A stretch of DNA of 64,000 nucleotides. Source: Oceanimonas aquatica (lineage in GTDB: Bacteria; Pseudomonadota; Gammaproteobacteria; Enterobacterales; Aeromonadaceae). Positions 34,759-45,422 of this stretch are shown here, in pieces. The stretch covers positions 186,001 to 250,000 of the forward strand of contig NZ_JAVBHX010000001.1 of assembly GCF_030732065.1 (NCBI RefSeq), read 5' to 3'. Every line of letters starts with the position of its first letter. Position 1 is the first letter of the stretch. A program made the translations under genes and the position numbers. Below the pieces are notes generated by a model that did no database searches, was not told the origin of the DNA, and saw only the letters and a program-made list of their open reading frames with translations.

Positions 34759-35844
34759 ATGTGGAATATCATTAAAATCGCCAGTGCATTCATTGGCATT
34801 ATTGTAGGGGCGGGCTTTGCCTCCGGTCAGGAAGTGTTGCAGTACTTCACCAGCTTCGGTTACCTGGGCACGGCCGCCGCCGTGGTGGCCACCGCCCTGT
34901 TTGCCTATCTGGGCATGATGCTCACCTGGCTGGGCAGCCGCACGCGCACCCGCTCTCATAAAACCGTGGTCTATCAGATAAGTGGCCGTTACCTCGGCGT
35001 GATCGTGGATGGCGTGATCATCTTTACCCTGTTCGGTGTGGGCGTGGTGATGATCGCCGGCGCCGGCTCTACCCTGCATCAGCAGTTTGGCCTGGCCCCC
35101 TTTGTGGGCAGCGTGCTGATGACCCTGATGATGGGGGCCACCCTGATGCTGAACGTGCAGCGAGTAGTGGGGCTGATTGGCAGCATAACGCCGTTTCTGG
35201 TGCTGGCGCTGATCCTCATCTGCATTTACAGCCTGCTGACCATGGAGCGCAGCTTTGAAGAGCTGGCGCCCATTGCCGAAAGCGTGGAGTCCACCCTGCC
35301 GCACTGGCTGGTGTCGGCGGTGAACTATGTGTCGTTTAATATTGCCGTGGGCGCGGCCATGTCACTGGTGATGGGCGGTGCCGAGCCCAATGCCCGCATT
35401 GCCCGCTGGGGCGGCCTGCTGGGCGGCGCCGGGGTAGGGGTAATGATCATGATCAGCCACCTGGCCATGTTCTCCCAAATTGACCAGGTGGCCGGCTATG
35501 CCCTGCCGCTGCTGAAGATCATCGACGGCATTTCGCCCTGGCTGGCCAAGGCCATGGCCTTTGTGCTGTTTGGCATGATCTTCAGCACAGGTGCCAGCAT
35601 GTTCTATGCCTTTGTCGCCCGTTTTGTGGAAATGCGCACTCCGGCAGCCAACCGCTTCAGCATTGCTACCCTGGTGGTGGGCTTTGTGGCCAGCTTTGCC
35701 GGCTTTACTCAGCTGGTGGCCTTCTTCTACCCGCTGATCGGCTATCTGGGCCTGTTCCTGGTTGGCGCACTCATGTATGCGCCGCTGCGGCTGAAGCGTG
35801 CCGACTTTGCCGGCAAGCTGCAGCCTCTGGCCGGCAACGATTAA
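34759..35844 (+). CDS. YkvI-like multi-pass membrane transporter
   Basis: This 361-aa inner-membrane protein has about ten helices. The opening IIKIASAFIGIIVGAGFASGQEVLQYF is characteristic of the YkvI family (LeuT-like fold). Substrate unknown. A CAGGCGGCC / GGCCGCCTG hairpin (35853-35881) follows the stop. Confidence 0.82.
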   Translation: MWNIIKIASAFIGIIVGAGFASGQEVLQYFTSFGYLGTAAAVVATALFAYLGMMLTWLGSRTRTRSHKTVVYQISGRYLGVIVDGVIIFTLFGVGVVMIAGAGSTLHQQFGLAPFVGSVLMTLMMGATLMLNVQRVVGLIGSITPFLVLALILICIYSLLTMERSFEELAPIAESVESTLPHWLVSAVNYVSFNIAVGAAMSLVMGGAEPNARIARWGGLLGGAGVGVMIMISHLAMFSQIDQVAGYALPLLKIIDGISPWLAKAMAFVLFGMIFSTGASMFYAFVARFVEMRTPAANRFSIATLVVGFVASFAGFTQLVAFFYPLIGYLGLFLVGALMYAPLRLKRADFAGKLQPLAGND

Positions 35845-36007
35845 ATTGAGCTCAGGCGGCCCGGAACTCCCTGGCCGCCTGCATTAGCGCTGACGAAGTA
35901 CTTCCATTCACTCGCCCCGTACGTTCTCTCACTTTTAAACCTTCTCTTTCTTCAGTACCTTATGGCTCAGTTCCGTTAAAACCCGGTTTGGCCAAAAGGA
36001 GACCATC

Positions 36008-36499
36008 ATGACCATATCCGAGCAGGATCTGCGCCATTTGCGCCGTTGTGTAGAGCTGGCCGAAGAAGCCCTGAGCGAAGGCGACATGGCCTTTGGCTCT
36101 GTACTGGTATCGGCCGACGGTGCCGTGCTGGCGGAAGAGCGAAACCGCATTCACACCAGTGAGGCCACCTGGCACCCGGAAATTGTGCTGGCGCGCTGGG
36201 CTGCGGAGCACCTGAACGAAACCGAACGCTCCCGCGCTACTCTGTATACCTCGGGCGAACACTGCCCCATGTGCTCCGCGGCCCACGCCTGGGCCGGCCT
36301 GGGTCGCATAGTGTTTGCCAGCTCCGCCGGCCAGTTTGCCGTCTGGTGCGAGCAATGGGGCCTGCCCGCCTCACCGGTAAAGGCGCTGACCATCAACGAA
36401 GTGGCGCCCGACATTCCCGTGGCCGGCCCGGTGCCGGAGCTGTCTGAGGAAATCCGAGAGTTGCACCGGCAGTATTTTGGGATTGAGAGCAAGGACTAA
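36008..36499 (+). CDS. Nucleoside/guanine deaminase family protein
   Basis: At 163 aa, it is a zinc-dependent deaminase of the cytidine-deaminase fold. Zinc and catalytic residues are in HPEIV (usually HAE) and HCPMCSAA (usually PCxxC), so ligands are retained. The length and GDMAFGSVLVS start resemble guanine deaminase/TadA-like proteins. AAGGAGA precedes the ATG. Confidence 0.82.
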   Translation: MTISEQDLRHLRRCVELAEEALSEGDMAFGSVLVSADGAVLAEERNRIHTSEATWHPEIVLARWAAEHLNETERSRATLYTSGEHCPMCSAAHAWAGLGRIVFASSAGQFAVWCEQWGLPASPVKALTINEVAPDIPVAGPVPELSEEIRELHRQYFGIESKD

Positions 36500-36629
36500 C
36501 CGCCAGCTACCTGGCCCTTTCACGTCGCCCCCGCGAAGGCGGGGGCCCATTCTTTTACCCCTTCAATACACTGAACTCCCGGAATAAACGCACCGGCAGC
36601 GGGTGCGTCAGTGACGTATTCATATTTTC

Positions 36630-36657
36630 TTGTAGTAAAGTGGTTACCCACTATAAT
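36630..36657 (+). promoter_or_regulatory. Sigma70 promoter for the DUF3883 islet gene
   Basis: TTGTAG (36630-36635) and a perfect TATAAT (36652-36657) with a 16-nt spacer lie 52 nt before a GGAGG site and start codon. Confidence 0.7.
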
Positions 36658-36709
36658 CGAGCGAACCAATCGAGTCCTTTTTGATAAGGGTTAATAATTT
36701 GGAGGCGGG

Positions 36710-37543
36710 ATGTCTAGAGGGTGGTCAAGAGCTGAAGTAGAAGCAACGGTTGCAGACTACCTGGATATGCTCTTTGTAGAGCTAACAGGCAAGAAATATA
36801 ATAAAACTGAGCACAGAAGGAACTTACAGCTCAAGCTCGACGCCCGTAGTGAGCGAGCTATTGAGTCAAAACATCAAAATATCAGTGCCGTTTTAATTGG
36901 TATGGGAATTCCATACATCAATGGTTATAAGCCCCTTTATAACTTTCAGCGTTCCCTGCTGCCGGAGGTTGTTTCCCATCTTGTTGCTCAAAGGTTTGAG
37001 TTGCATCGGTTGCTGGAGGTGGATGTAAAAAAATCACCTGCTGGCTTGCCTAAGCTTGACTTTGAAGCCGTGTTGGAAGAGCCGCCGAAGAAAGACAAGA
37101 TAAGCGAAGTAAAAGCTAACTATCATGCCAATAACATAAATTATTTGGAGCGGGAAGCACGCAATCAGGTCATCGGTGATCTTGGTGAGGCGTTTGTTCT
37201 TGCCTATGAAAAAGAAAGGCTTGAGAGATTGAGTAAAGGTTTTTTGGCTGACAGGATTGAGCATGTTGCTCGAACCGAAGGGCCTTCTGCTGGATATGAC
37301 ATTCGTTCTTACAATCAGGACGGTTCTGATAAGTTTATCGAAGTAAAAGCAACGAAATACGGAAAAAGCATTCCTTTTTTTGTGACTCCGAATGAGTTGA
37401 GATTTTCACAAAAAAATGCAAATAGGTACTTTTTATATCGAGTTTTTGAGCTGAACACTAAACCAAAAATGTTCCATTTGACTGGTGATTTAGCAAGTGT
37501 CTGTAACCTCAAACCAACAGAGTTTATGGCCGTGGTTGGCTGA
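36710..37543 (+). CDS. DUF3883-type nuclease-like protein, single-gene accessory islet
   Basis: This 277-aa protein has two parts. Residues 1-90 (WSRAEVEATVADYLDML, NKTEHRRNL, QNISAVLIGMGIPYINGY) resemble N-terminal domains found before HNH or DUF3883 nucleases. Residues 150-265 form a DUF3883/Mrr-like core with Asp197 in GYDIRSY and Glu211/Lys213 in IEVKAT, a PD-(D/E)XK layout. Coding sequence is AT-rich relative to neighbours. It has its own promoter and sits alone between a deaminase gene and the trp operon. A solitary restriction-type defence gene is the best guess. Confidence 0.78.
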   Translation: MSRGWSRAEVEATVADYLDMLFVELTGKKYNKTEHRRNLQLKLDARSERAIESKHQNISAVLIGMGIPYINGYKPLYNFQRSLLPEVVSHLVAQRFELHRLLEVDVKKSPAGLPKLDFEAVLEEPPKKDKISEVKANYHANNINYLEREARNQVIGDLGEAFVLAYEKERLERLSKGFLADRIEHVARTEGPSAGYDIRSYNQDGSDKFIEVKATKYGKSIPFFVTPNELRFSQKNANRYFLYRVFELNTKPKMFHLTGDLASVCNLKPTEFMAVVG

Positions 37544-37613
37544 GCTTTCTCATTACCGCTTTGCGGCAAATTGCGGGCGAGCCGCCCCTATCAGGGACAA
37601 GACCCGCGCACCA

Positions 37614-37654
37614 ATAAAAAACGGCACTCGGGATTAACCCAAGCGCCGCTTTTT
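37614..37654 (-). terminator. trp operon terminator
   Basis: On the minus strand an 11-bp stem (two G-U pairs) with a 5-nt loop, 37622-37648, is followed by a run of six Ts, 28 nt after the trpA stop. Confidence 0.85.
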
Positions 37655-37675
37655 TCACGTTTTACGTCGAACGTC

Positions 37676-38482
37676 TTACTTCCGCGTTGCGCCCTTCATC
37701 TCTTTCACAAAGGCGGTCAGCGCATCCAGCATGGCCTGGGGCTGGTCCAGGTGCTGTTCAATGATTTTCACCACGGCAGAGCCGGAGATGGCGCCGGCGG
37801 CACCGGATTTGATGGCGTCGCGCACCTGCTCGGGGCTGGAGATACCAAAGCCCAGCAGCGACGGCGGAGCATCATATTTAGCCAGGGTGGCGAGCAGGGT
37901 GTCTACCGGGGTACCGGCCCTGGTTTCGGTGCCGGTCACGCCGGCGCGGCTCAGCAGATAGGTGTAGCCGGAGCCGGTTTCTGCCACGGCCTTGAGGGTG
38001 GCCTCACTGCCGTTGGGCGGGGCGATGTAAATGCTCTCAATACCGGCCTTGTCGGCGGCGGCCTTGAAGGGCCCGGCCATTTCCAGCGGCACGTCGGCCA
38101 CCAGCACCGAATCCACTCCCGCGGCGGCGGCGCGGCTGTAGAAGCTGTCCATGCCCGGGGCATACACCAGGTTGGCATACACCAGCAGGCCAATGGGCAG
38201 CTCGGGGTATTTTTCCCGCACTTGCGTCAGCATGTCGAAGCAGATTTGCGAGTTGGTGCCGGCTTCCCGGGCGCGCAGGGTGGCGGCCTGAATGGTGGGG
38301 CCATCGGCCACCGGATCGGAGAACGGAATGCCCAGCTCCAGGGCATCGGCGCCACCGGCGACCAGGGCGTCGATCACCTTCAGCGAATGCTCGGGGGTGG
38401 GGTCACCCAGAGTCACGAAGGGCACAAAGGCGCCTTCATCAGCGGCGTTCAGGCGCTCAAACAGCTGGTGGTAGCGGCTCAT
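37676..38482 (-). CDS. trpA: Tryptophan synthase alpha subunit
   Basis: At 268 aa, it cleaves indole-3-glycerol phosphate to indole. Conserved [13 protein letters not shown] and [19 protein letters not shown] carry the catalytic Glu and Asp. Last gene of the trp operon, with a 4-nt ATGA overlap with trpB. Confidence 0.97.
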   Translation of the reverse strand: MSRYHQLFERLNAADEGAFVPFVTLGDPTPEHSLKVIDALVAGGADALELGIPFSDPVADGPTIQAATLRAREAGTNSQICFDMLTQVREKYPELPIGLLVYANLVYAPGMDSFYSRAAAAGVDSVLVADVPLEMAGPFKAAADKAGIESIYIAPPNGSEATLKAVAETGSGYTYLLSRAGVTGTETRAGTPVDTLLATLAKYDAPPSLLGFGISSPEQVRDAIKSGAAGAISGSAVVKIIEQHLDQPQAMLDALTAFVKEMKGATRK

Positions 38483-39672
38483 TTCATTTCTCCTTTGTGC
38501 TCCAGGATCTCGGCAACGGTAAAGATGTCCTTGTCGCCACGACCGGACAGGTTAACCACCAATACTTGTTCTTTCTCCGGCTCGGCTTCGGCCATTTTTA
38601 ATGCATACGCCAGGGCGTGGGACGACTCCAGCGCCGGAATAATGCCCTCGGAACGGGCCAGGGCCTGAAAGGCGTCGAGGGCCTCGTCGTCGGTTACAGA
38701 TACATACTGGGCCCGGCCGGTGGTGGCCAGAAACGCGTGCTGGGGGCCCACCGAGGGAAAGTCGAGACCGGCGGACACAGAATAAGACTCTTCCACCTGG
38801 CCATCGGTGTCGTGCATCATCAAGGAGAGCATGCCAAAGAACACACCCTTGGTGCCTTCCCCAAGCGTGGCGCCGTGCTCGCCGGTTTCAATGCCCTTGC
38901 CCGCCGGCTCCACGCCAATCAGCTTGACGCTGTCTTCTTCAATAAAGTCGGCAAACATGCCAATGGCGTTGGAGCCACCGCCCACACAGGCGATGACTGC
39001 GTCGGGCAGGCGCGCTTCGTGCTCCACAATCTGTACCTTGGCTTCTTCGCCAATCATGCGCTGAAATTCCCGCACTATGGTGGGGAAAGGGTGCGGACCG
39101 GCGGCGGTGCCCAGCATGTAGTGGGTGGTGTCGTAGTTGGCTGTCCAGTCGCGCAGCGCCTCGTTACAGGCGTCCTTGAGGGTGGCGGAGCCGGAATGCA
39201 CCGGTACTACTTTGGCGCCCATGAGCTCCATGCGAAATACGTTGGGCTTTTGCCGCTCGCAGTCCTTGGCACCCATGTAAACGATGCATTCCATGCCCAT
39301 CAGGGCACAGGCCAGGGCGGTGGCTACGCCGTGCTGACCGGCACCGGTTTCGGCAATAATGCGTTTCTTGCCCATGCGCTTGGCCAGCAACGCCTGGCCC
39401 AGCACCTGGTTGGTTTTGTGGGCGCCGCCATGGAGCAGATCTTCCCGCTTCAGGTAGATGCGGGTCTTGGTGTTGCTGGCCAGGTTGCGTACCCGGGTGA
39501 GCGGGGTGGGGCGGCCGGCGTATTCCGCCAGCAGCTCGCGAAACTCGCGGTCAAATTCCGGATCCTGCTGGGCGTCCACAAAGGCCTGCTCCAGTTGCAG
39601 CAGGGCCGGCATCAGGATCTGCGGCACATACATGCCGCCAAAATCACCAAAAAAGGGGTTCAGTAAGCTCAT
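38479..39672 (-). CDS. trpB: Tryptophan synthase beta subunit
   Basis: This 397-aa PLP enzyme condenses indole with serine. The PLP lysine is in [21 protein letters not shown] and the GGGSNAIG phosphate loop are present. It overlaps trpA and trpCF by 4 nt on each side. Confidence 0.98.
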   Translation of the reverse strand: MSLLNPFFGDFGGMYVPQILMPALLQLEQAFVDAQQDPEFDREFRELLAEYAGRPTPLTRVRNLASNTKTRIYLKREDLLHGGAHKTNQVLGQALLAKRMGKKRIIAETGAGQHGVATALACALMGMECIVYMGAKDCERQKPNVFRMELMGAKVVPVHSGSATLKDACNEALRDWTANYDTTHYMLGTAAGPHPFPTIVREFQRMIGEEAKVQIVEHEARLPDAVIACVGGGSNAIGMFADFIEEDSVKLIGVEPAGKGIETGEHGATLGEGTKGVFFGMLSLMMHDTDGQVEESYSVSAGLDFPSVGPQHAFLATTGRAQYVSVTDDEALDAFQALARSEGIIPALESSHALAYALKMAEAEPEKEQVLVVNLSGRGDKDIFTVAEILEHKGEMK

Positions 39673-41054
39673 TTCTGTGTCCTGCGTCCGTAATGTCTGA
39701 GGGTGGCAAAGGCCGCCTTGAGTTTGCCGGCATCTTTTTGGCCGGGGGCGCTTTCCACGCCGGAGTTAAAGTCCAGGCCGCGGCAGCCCTGGGCGGCGGC
39801 GGTGGCGGCGTTGTCGGGGGTGAGGCCCCCGGCCAGCATGGCACTGGCCTTGTCGATGTCGTTCAGAAGCGCCCAGTCAAAGGCGAGGCCGGTGCCGCCG
39901 CTTTGGTTGCCGGCTTTGGTGTCGAACAGCAGCCGGTCGGCGTGCTCGGGCAGTGCCGGCAGCGCATTGCTGACTGCCACCGCTTTCCACACCGCCACGC
40001 CGGGCAGCCGTGCCTTGAGGACATCGATGGTGGTGTCGTTCTCGTCGCCGTGCAACTGCACGGCGGCCAGGTTCAGCTCTTGGGCGGTCGCCACCACCTC
40101 ATCCACGGGGGGGTTCTGGAACACGCCCACGTAGTGGAGCGGAGCACCGGCCATGATATTGCGCGCCTGGCTTACATTCACGCAACGGGGGCTTTTGGCC
40201 ACAAAGATGAGACCACCATACACGGCGCCGGCCTCATGGGCGGCGGCGGCGTCTTCCGGGCTAGTGAGGCCGCAGACCTTGTTGTCGCCGAGGATCAGCC
40301 GGCGTACCGCCAGATCGAGATCGTCTTCGGCCATCAGAGAGCTGCCCACCAGAAAGCCGTCGGCATGGGCCGACAGGGCTTTGGTCTGGCCATGATGATA
40401 AATACCGGATTCGGAGATCACGATACGGTCGTCGGGGATCAGCGCCGCCAGCCGCCTGGTACGGTCGAGATCTATGCTCAGATCCCGCAGATCGCGGTTG
40501 TTGATGCCGATGACTTTGGCGCCCAACTTGAGGGCGCGGGCCACTTCGTTCTCGTCGATCACCTCGGTGAGCACACCCATATTGAGCGACTCGGCTACTT
40601 TGGCAAGCGATGCATACTCTTCGTCATTCAGCACCGACAGCATCAGCAGAATGGCATCGGCGTTGTGGTGACGGGCCAGCTTGATCTGATAGGGGTCGAT
40701 AATGAAGTCCTTGCAGATCACCGGCTGAGTCACCTGGTTGCGCACTTGCGTGACAAACTCAAAGCGGCCCTGAAAGTATTTCTCATCGGTCAGCACCGAG
40801 ATAGCCGTGGCATAGCGGCCATAGACGCCGGCAATGGCGTCCAGATCGAACACTTCCCGAATCAGGCCCTTGGACGGCGAGGCTTTTTTGCACTCCAGAA
40901 CAAAGGCCGGCTTGCCGGCGGCCAGGGCCTCGGCAAAGGGGCGATCACTGGGTACCAGAGTGGCTTCAAAGCTCGCCAGCGGCTGACTTTGTTTGCGCTC
41001 TTCTACCCAGATTTTTTTGTCGGCAACGATTTTGCCGAGCACTGTATTCAGCAT
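39669..41054 (-). CDS. trpCF: Fused indole-3-glycerol phosphate synthase / phosphoribosylanthranilate isomerase
   Basis: The 461-aa bifunctional enzyme has an N-terminal TrpC barrel ([22 protein letters not shown]) to about residue 255. A C-terminal TrpF barrel ([33 protein letters not shown]) follows. The fusion is the enteric/Vibrio/Aeromonas arrangement. Overlaps trpD by 7 nt. Confidence 0.97.
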   Translation of the reverse strand: MLNTVLGKIVADKKIWVEERKQSQPLASFEATLVPSDRPFAEALAAGKPAFVLECKKASPSKGLIREVFDLDAIAGVYGRYATAISVLTDEKYFQGRFEFVTQVRNQVTQPVICKDFIIDPYQIKLARHHNADAILLMLSVLNDEEYASLAKVAESLNMGVLTEVIDENEVARALKLGAKVIGINNRDLRDLSIDLDRTRRLAALIPDDRIVISESGIYHHGQTKALSAHADGFLVGSSLMAEDDLDLAVRRLILGDNKVCGLTSPEDAAAAHEAGAVYGGLIFVAKSPRCVNVSQARNIMAGAPLHYVGVFQNPPVDEVVATAQELNLAAVQLHGDENDTTIDVLKARLPGVAVWKAVAVSNALPALPEHADRLLFDTKAGNQSGGTGLAFDWALLNDIDKASAMLAGGLTPDNAATAAAQGCRGLDFNSGVESAPGQKDAGKLKAAFATLRHYGRRTQK

Positions 41055-42055
41055 TGACTCAACTCCGCCAGTTGTTTGGCTACATCCATGGCACGGCCGG
41101 ATCTTAACACGGACAGCGCCCGCTCCACGCCCTGCTTGAGATTTTCCACCTGACCGCTCATCACCAGCAGCGGCGCCACGTTCATGGCAATCACACTTTG
41201 CTGGGCCAGGGTGCCTTCACCCGCCAGCAGGGCCTCGGTGATTTGACGGTTCTCCGCCGGCTCGCCGCCCTCGATGGCACTGAGGTCGTGGCGCTCCAGC
41301 CCCAGCTCTTCGGGGGTGATGTCATATTCGGTCACGCTGTCGCCGTTGATCTCGGCAATGTGGGTGGTGCCGTGAATGGCAATTTCGTCCAGGCCGCTGC
41401 CGTGCACCACCATGCCGCGTTCCAGCCCCATGGCCACCAGAGTATCGGCAATGGGGCGCACCAGCGCCGGGCTGTATACGCCCAGCACCATAAAGCTGGG
41501 GCGGGCCGGGTTGATCAGCGGACCCAGCACGTTAAAGATGGTGCGGGTTTTCAGGGCCTGGCGCACCGGCATGGCATGGCGAATGCCGCCGTGGTAGTGG
41601 GGCGCAAACAAAAAGCACACATTGGTGTCGTCCAGGCAGCGGCGGGCCTGTTCCGGGCTTAAGTCCAGGCGAATGCCGAACTGTTCCAGCAGATCGGATG
41701 AGCCGGACTTGGAGGACACGCCCCGGTTGCCGTGCTTGGCCACCTTGATGCCGCAGGCAGCGGCCACCAGCGCCGAGGTGGTGGACACGTTAATGGTGTT
41801 CATGCCGTCGCCGCCGGTGCCGACGATGTCGCAAAAGGCATAGTCGGGGCGGGGAAAGGGCTTGGCGGCGGCCAGCAGGGCGCCGGCGGCCCCGGCGATC
41901 TCGTCGGAGGTTTCGCCTTTTATCTTCAGCGCGGTGAGCAGGGAAGACAGCACGATGGGATCCATGTCGCCGTTCATCACCTGCTCAAACAGGGCGTGAG
42001 CCTGTTCCCGGCTGATGTTTTCGCCCCGGTAAAGTTGTTCCATGGCCTGGCTCAT
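41048..42055 (-). CDS. trpD: Anthranilate phosphoribosyltransferase
   Basis: This 335-aa enzyme adds the phosphoribosyl group to anthranilate. It has the glycine-rich [21 protein letters not shown] loop and [15 protein letters not shown]. It is separate from trpG here, unlike the E. coli fusion. ATGA overlap with trpG. Confidence 0.97.
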   Translation of the reverse strand: MSQAMEQLYRGENISREQAHALFEQVMNGDMDPIVLSSLLTALKIKGETSDEIAGAAGALLAAAKPFPRPDYAFCDIVGTGGDGMNTINVSTTSALVAAACGIKVAKHGNRGVSSKSGSSDLLEQFGIRLDLSPEQARRCLDDTNVCFLFAPHYHGGIRHAMPVRQALKTRTIFNVLGPLINPARPSFMVLGVYSPALVRPIADTLVAMGLERGMVVHGSGLDEIAIHGTTHIAEINGDSVTEYDITPEELGLERHDLSAIEGGEPAENRQITEALLAGEGTLAQQSVIAMNVAPLLVMSGQVENLKQGVERALSVLRSGRAMDVAKQLAELSQC

Positions 42056-42648
42056 GCGGCGTTCTCCTTGGCGGTAATAAATTCCAGACTCTGGGCCAGC
42101 AGGCGGGCCCCGTCGGTGGTCATGATGGATTCGGGATGAAACTGAAAGCCCAGTACCCGGCGGCTTGTGTCCTGCACTGCCATGGTCATGCCATTGAAGT
42201 CGGCAATCACTTCGAGGCCGGCGGGGATGGCTGAGCCCACCAGCGAGTGGTAGCGCGCTACCGGCAGCGGGTTGGCAAGATTGGCAAATACGCCTTCGCC
42301 GCTGTGGCTGATGAGCGAGCTTTTGCCATGCTTGATTTCACCGGCGCTTTCCACCCGGCCGCCGTAGTGCTCCACCAGCGCCTGATGACCGAGGCAGATG
42401 CCCAGCATCGGGAACCTACCCAGACACTGTTCAATCAGCGCCGGCATGTTGCCGGCGTCACTGGGCTGGCCCGGACCGGGGGAGAGCACCAGCACCGGGT
42501 TGTCGGCCTGCTCCATGGCGGCCAGCAGCTGGGCTACCGGCACGGTATTGCGGTAAATGTTGACCGTGGCACCCAGGGCGCGGAACTGATCCACCAGGTT
42601 GTAGGTAAAGGAGTCGTAGTTGTCGAGCAGGAAAATGGTCTGGCTCAT
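42052..42648 (-). CDS. trpG: Anthranilate synthase component II (glutamine amidotransferase)
   Basis: At 198 aa, it supplies ammonia from glutamine to TrpE. Class I amidotransferase triad: Cys in [11 protein letters not shown], His and Glu in [21 protein letters not shown] is the standard N-terminus. Overlaps trpE by 4 nt. Confidence 0.97.
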   Translation of the reverse strand: MSQTIFLLDNYDSFTYNLVDQFRALGATVNIYRNTVPVAQLLAAMEQADNPVLVLSPGPGQPSDAGNMPALIEQCLGRFPMLGICLGHQALVEHYGGRVESAGEIKHGKSSLISHSGEGVFANLANPLPVARYHSLVGSAIPAGLEVIADFNGMTMAVQDTSRRVLGFQFHPESIMTTDGARLLAQSLEFITAKENAA

Positions 42649-44192
42649 GCGCTCACCTCCGCCAGTGTGGTGCCATGGGAAAGGGCGATGGCATTGAGCA
42701 CCGCCGCCGCCTTGTTGCGGGTTTCGTCGGCTTCCGATTGCGGATCCGAGTCGTACACCACGCCGGCGCCGGCCTGCACGTGGGCAAGGCCCTGACTGAC
42801 AAAGGCGGAGCGGATCACGATGCAGGTGTCCATGTCGCCCAGGCCGTTAACATAGCCCACGGCGCCGCCGTAGCTGCCCCGACGCTGGCCTTCCACCTCG
42901 CGGATCAGCTCGCTGGCGCGGATTTTGGGGGCGCCGGTCAGGGTGCCCATGTTCATGCAGGCCTGGTAGCCGTGCAGGGCGTCGAGGTCGGCGCGCAGGG
43001 TGCCAACAACGCGGGACACCAGGTGCATGACGTGGCTGTAGCGATCCACGCTCAGCAGATCTTTTACATAGCGGCTGCCGGGCTCGCTGATGCGGGCAAT
43101 GTCGTTGCGGGCCAGGTCCACCAGCATCAGATGCTCGGCGGTTTCCTTTTGATCCTGGCGCAAATCCAGCTCGATGCGGCCGTCCAGGTCCAGGTTGATG
43201 CTGCCGTCCGGGTTAAAGCCCCGGCGGCGGGTGCCGGCGATGGGGTACATTTCCACCTGGCGGTCGTGATGGTCAAACTTCACCGAGCTTTCCGGGCTGG
43301 CGCCGAACAGAATGAAGTCTTCATCGTTCACATAAAACATGTAGGGGCTGGGGTTGGTCTGCTTGAGCTTGCCGTAGGCCGCGAGAGGGCTGGGGCAGGG
43401 CAGGGTAAAGCAGCGCGAGGGCACCACCTGAAAGATGTCACCGGCCACAATGTTGCCCTTGAGCCGTTCCACGTCGGCGCGGAACTCGGCGTCGCTCTTG
43501 TTGGTGGTGACCTTGCCATTTAATACAGCGTTGGCTTGCGGGCTGTCGTGGTGTTCGCCACAGGCGGTGGTAAGCGTATTCAGGCGGGCCTGCAGCCGCT
43601 CCTGCTCGCCTGAGTCAAAGGCGCAGGCAGCCAGGTGGCATTGTTCCTTCACGTGATCCAGGGTGATCAGGGTTTCTGCCAGGTAAAAACAGAAGTCGGG
43701 GCAGTGGTTGATGCCCTCGGTCACCTCGGGCAGGCGCTCCACGGCGGCAATCAGGTCATAGGCAAAGGTGCCGCCCATAAACAGATGCTGCTGGCCCTGG
43801 TCAGCGGTAAAGCGGGTGAGAATAAGCCGAATGGTTTCCAGTACGGACGGCGCCTTCAGCCGGCTGTCTTCGTCCAGGTTGGCGTCGGCCTCGGCCAGGA
43901 TCACGGTGAGTTCGGTGTCGGTGCGCTCGCCGCCCAGCTCGTGCTGTATCAGTTCAAGGGCGGGCAGGCCGTTGGCATTGAGGGCGGTAAGGGTAACGGT
44001 GCGGCCGCGGCATACCAGGCGCACACAGGCGTCGAGCATCAGCAGACTTTGAGTGCCCGCCTTGGTGTCAATTTCGGCGGATTCCAGCAGCAGACTGTTG
44101 TCGCCGGGCTGGCTGAGGGCGGCGTATAACGCCAGGGGATCATCGGTATAGGGTGCATCTTGCAATAAAACGTGGAGCTGACCTTGCGCCAT
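42645..44192 (-). CDS. trpE: Anthranilate synthase component I
   Basis: At 515 aa, it is a chorismate-utilising enzyme. The feedback tryptophan site motif LLLESAEID lies near residue 35, and catalytic-domain motifs include [24 protein letters not shown] and [11 protein letters not shown]. First enzyme gene of the operon; start ATG follows AAGGAA and lies 19 nt after a small leader-region ORF. Confidence 0.97.
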   Translation of the reverse strand: MAQGQLHVLLQDAPYTDDPLALYAALSQPGDNSLLLESAEIDTKAGTQSLLMLDACVRLVCRGRTVTLTALNANGLPALELIQHELGGERTDTELTVILAEADANLDEDSRLKAPSVLETIRLILTRFTADQGQQHLFMGGTFAYDLIAAVERLPEVTEGINHCPDFCFYLAETLITLDHVKEQCHLAACAFDSGEQERLQARLNTLTTACGEHHDSPQANAVLNGKVTTNKSDAEFRADVERLKGNIVAGDIFQVVPSRCFTLPCPSPLAAYGKLKQTNPSPYMFYVNDEDFILFGASPESSVKFDHHDRQVEMYPIAGTRRRGFNPDGSINLDLDGRIELDLRQDQKETAEHLMLVDLARNDIARISEPGSRYVKDLLSVDRYSHVMHLVSRVVGTLRADLDALHGYQACMNMGTLTGAPKIRASELIREVEGQRRGSYGGAVGYVNGLGDMDTCIVIRSAFVSQGLAHVQAGAGVVYDSDPQSEADETRNKAAAVLNAIALSHGTTLAEVSA

Positions 44193-44211
44193 TTGGAGTA
44201 TTCCTTATGTG

Positions 44212-44346
44212 TTAATGCTGATCATCAGGGATCTGTCTGATGACCTGGCTGGCAATGTCGTCGTCGGTAACGGACGCGAATGCCGGTTGCTGAACATGCC
44301 GGTTTTCGGGTTGCCATCGCCAAAAATTGAGAAAGGTCGGTTTCAT
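44212..44346 (-). CDS. Small ORF with Trp-x-Trp between attenuator and trpE
   Basis: Forty-four codons start MKPTFLNFWRWQPENRHV after an AAAGGTAACGTG site, 22 nt past the attenuator T run, and end 19 nt before trpE. It contains two near-tandem Trp codons. I do not recognise a family. It may be a second regulatory peptide, a translational coupling device, or chance. Confidence 0.4.
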   Translation of the reverse strand: MKPTFLNFWRWQPENRHVQQPAFASVTDDDIASQVIRQIPDDQH

Positions 44347-44367
44347 CACGTTACCTTTTGCTGGATA

Positions 44368-44398
44368 ATAAAAAAGCCCGCAGAGTTGCGGGCTTTCA
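44368..44398 (-). terminator. trp attenuator terminator
   Basis: On the minus strand AGCCCGCA / TGCGGGCT (44375-44382 with 44387-44394) is followed by six Ts. It lies 46 nt after the trpL stop. The GCGGG just after the trpL stop can pair with CCCGC of the terminator stem, giving the expected antiterminator. Confidence 0.9.
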
Positions 44399-44443
44399 TG
44401 TTTCGCTGAGACTGTTGAACGAATACAGCAAATCACACCCGCT

Positions 44444-44494
44444 TCAGGGAGTGTGCCACCACCAAATGGTCAGAGTGGAAGTTTGCTGCAACAT
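44444..44494 (-). CDS. trpL: trp leader peptide
   Basis: The 16-residue peptide MLQQTSTLTIWWWHTP has three consecutive Trp codons near its end. It precedes the attenuator and trpE on the same strand, the classic translation-coupled attenuation arrangement. Confidence 0.92.
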   Translation of the reverse strand: MLQQTSTLTIWWWHTP

Positions 44495-44518
44495 GGCGCT
44501 CAATCTCGCTAATCGAAA

Positions 44519-44558
44519 AACTGGATACAGTTAAACGATATTTGCGGGGGCAAGTCAA
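44519..44558 (-). promoter_or_regulatory. trp promoter with candidate TrpR operator
   Basis: On the minus strand TTGACT (44553-44558) and TTTAAC (44530-44535) are separated by 17 nt. The perfect palindrome AACTGTATCCAGTT (44519-44532) overlaps the -10 box, the position of TrpR operators. Its ACTG/CAGT arms resemble, but do not match, the E. coli ACTAG/CTAGT operator. Confidence 0.65.
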
Positions 44559-44579
44559 GCCCGATCACAGGATTTTTTT

Positions 44580-45404
44580 ATGCGCATCGACCTGCACAGC
44601 CATTCCACCGCCTCCGACGGCAGCCTGAGCCCCAGTGAGCTGCTGGCCCGGGCCGCTGAAAAAGAGGTGGATGTGCTGGCACTGACCGACCACGATTCGG
44701 TGGCGGGACTGGCCGAGGCCGAGATCGCCGCCGACGAGCACGGCATTCGTCTGGTGGCCGGGGTTGAGATTTCGGCGCTGTGGGAGCACAAGGAAATCCA
44801 CGTGGTGGGGCTGAACCTGGACCCGGGCCACGAGGGCCTGGTGCAACTGCTCGGCGAGCAGGCCGCCCGGCGCGATGCCCGCGCCCGGTTAATGGGAGAG
44901 CGGCTGGAAAAGGCCCGTTTTCCCGGCGCCTATGAGGGGGCCAAGGGCATCGCCGGCGAGGCGGCCATTACCCGTACCCACATGGCGCGCTGGCTGCTGG
45001 AGCAGGGCGCGGCCGACTCCATGGGAAAGGTGTTTAAAAAGTTTCTGAGCCGGGGCAATACCGGCTATGCGCCGCCGGACTGGTGCTCTCTGGCCGAGGC
45101 CATCGGTGCCATTCAGGCGGCGGGCGGAGTGGCGGTGCTGGCGCACCCCACCCGTTACGATTTGTCGAACAAGTGGGTACGCAAAATGCTCACCGCCTTT
45201 GCCGAGGCCGGCGGCGATGCCATGGAGGTTTCCATGGCTCAGCAAAGCCCGCAGGAACGTGCCACGCTGGGTAAGTGGAGCCGGGAGTACGGGCTCGATG
45301 CCTCGGTGGGCTCCGATTTTCATTTTCCCAGCCAGTGGCGGGAACTGGGCCGCCAGTTGTGGCTGCCCAAAGAGGCGACGCCCGTATGGGAGCGCTTTCT
45401 GTAA
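44580..45404 (+). CDS. rnaAM: PHP-domain 5'-3' exoribonuclease (RNase AM / TrpH / YciV)
   Basis: At 274 aa, it has a PHP metal-dependent phosphoesterase domain: DLHSHSTASDG, LTDHDSVAG, LAHPTRYDL and GSDFHFPS supply metal ligands. The E. coli homologue matures 5' ends of rRNAs. It is divergent from the trp operon, as in enterics, and is followed by yciO after an 18-nt gap. Confidence 0.93.
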   Translation: MRIDLHSHSTASDGSLSPSELLARAAEKEVDVLALTDHDSVAGLAEAEIAADEHGIRLVAGVEISALWEHKEIHVVGLNLDPGHEGLVQLLGEQAARRDARARLMGERLEKARFPGAYEGAKGIAGEAAITRTHMARWLLEQGAADSMGKVFKKFLSRGNTGYAPPDWCSLAEAIGAIQAAGGVAVLAHPTRYDLSNKWVRKMLTAFAEAGGDAMEVSMAQQSPQERATLGKWSREYGLDASVGSDFHFPSQWRELGRQLWLPKEATPVWERFL

Positions 45405-45422
45405 ATCATTCCGGGAGGAATC

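Noticed and set aside
39693-41057. 454-codon plus-strand frame opposite trpCF
   Set aside because: Antisense shadow of an unambiguous trp gene.
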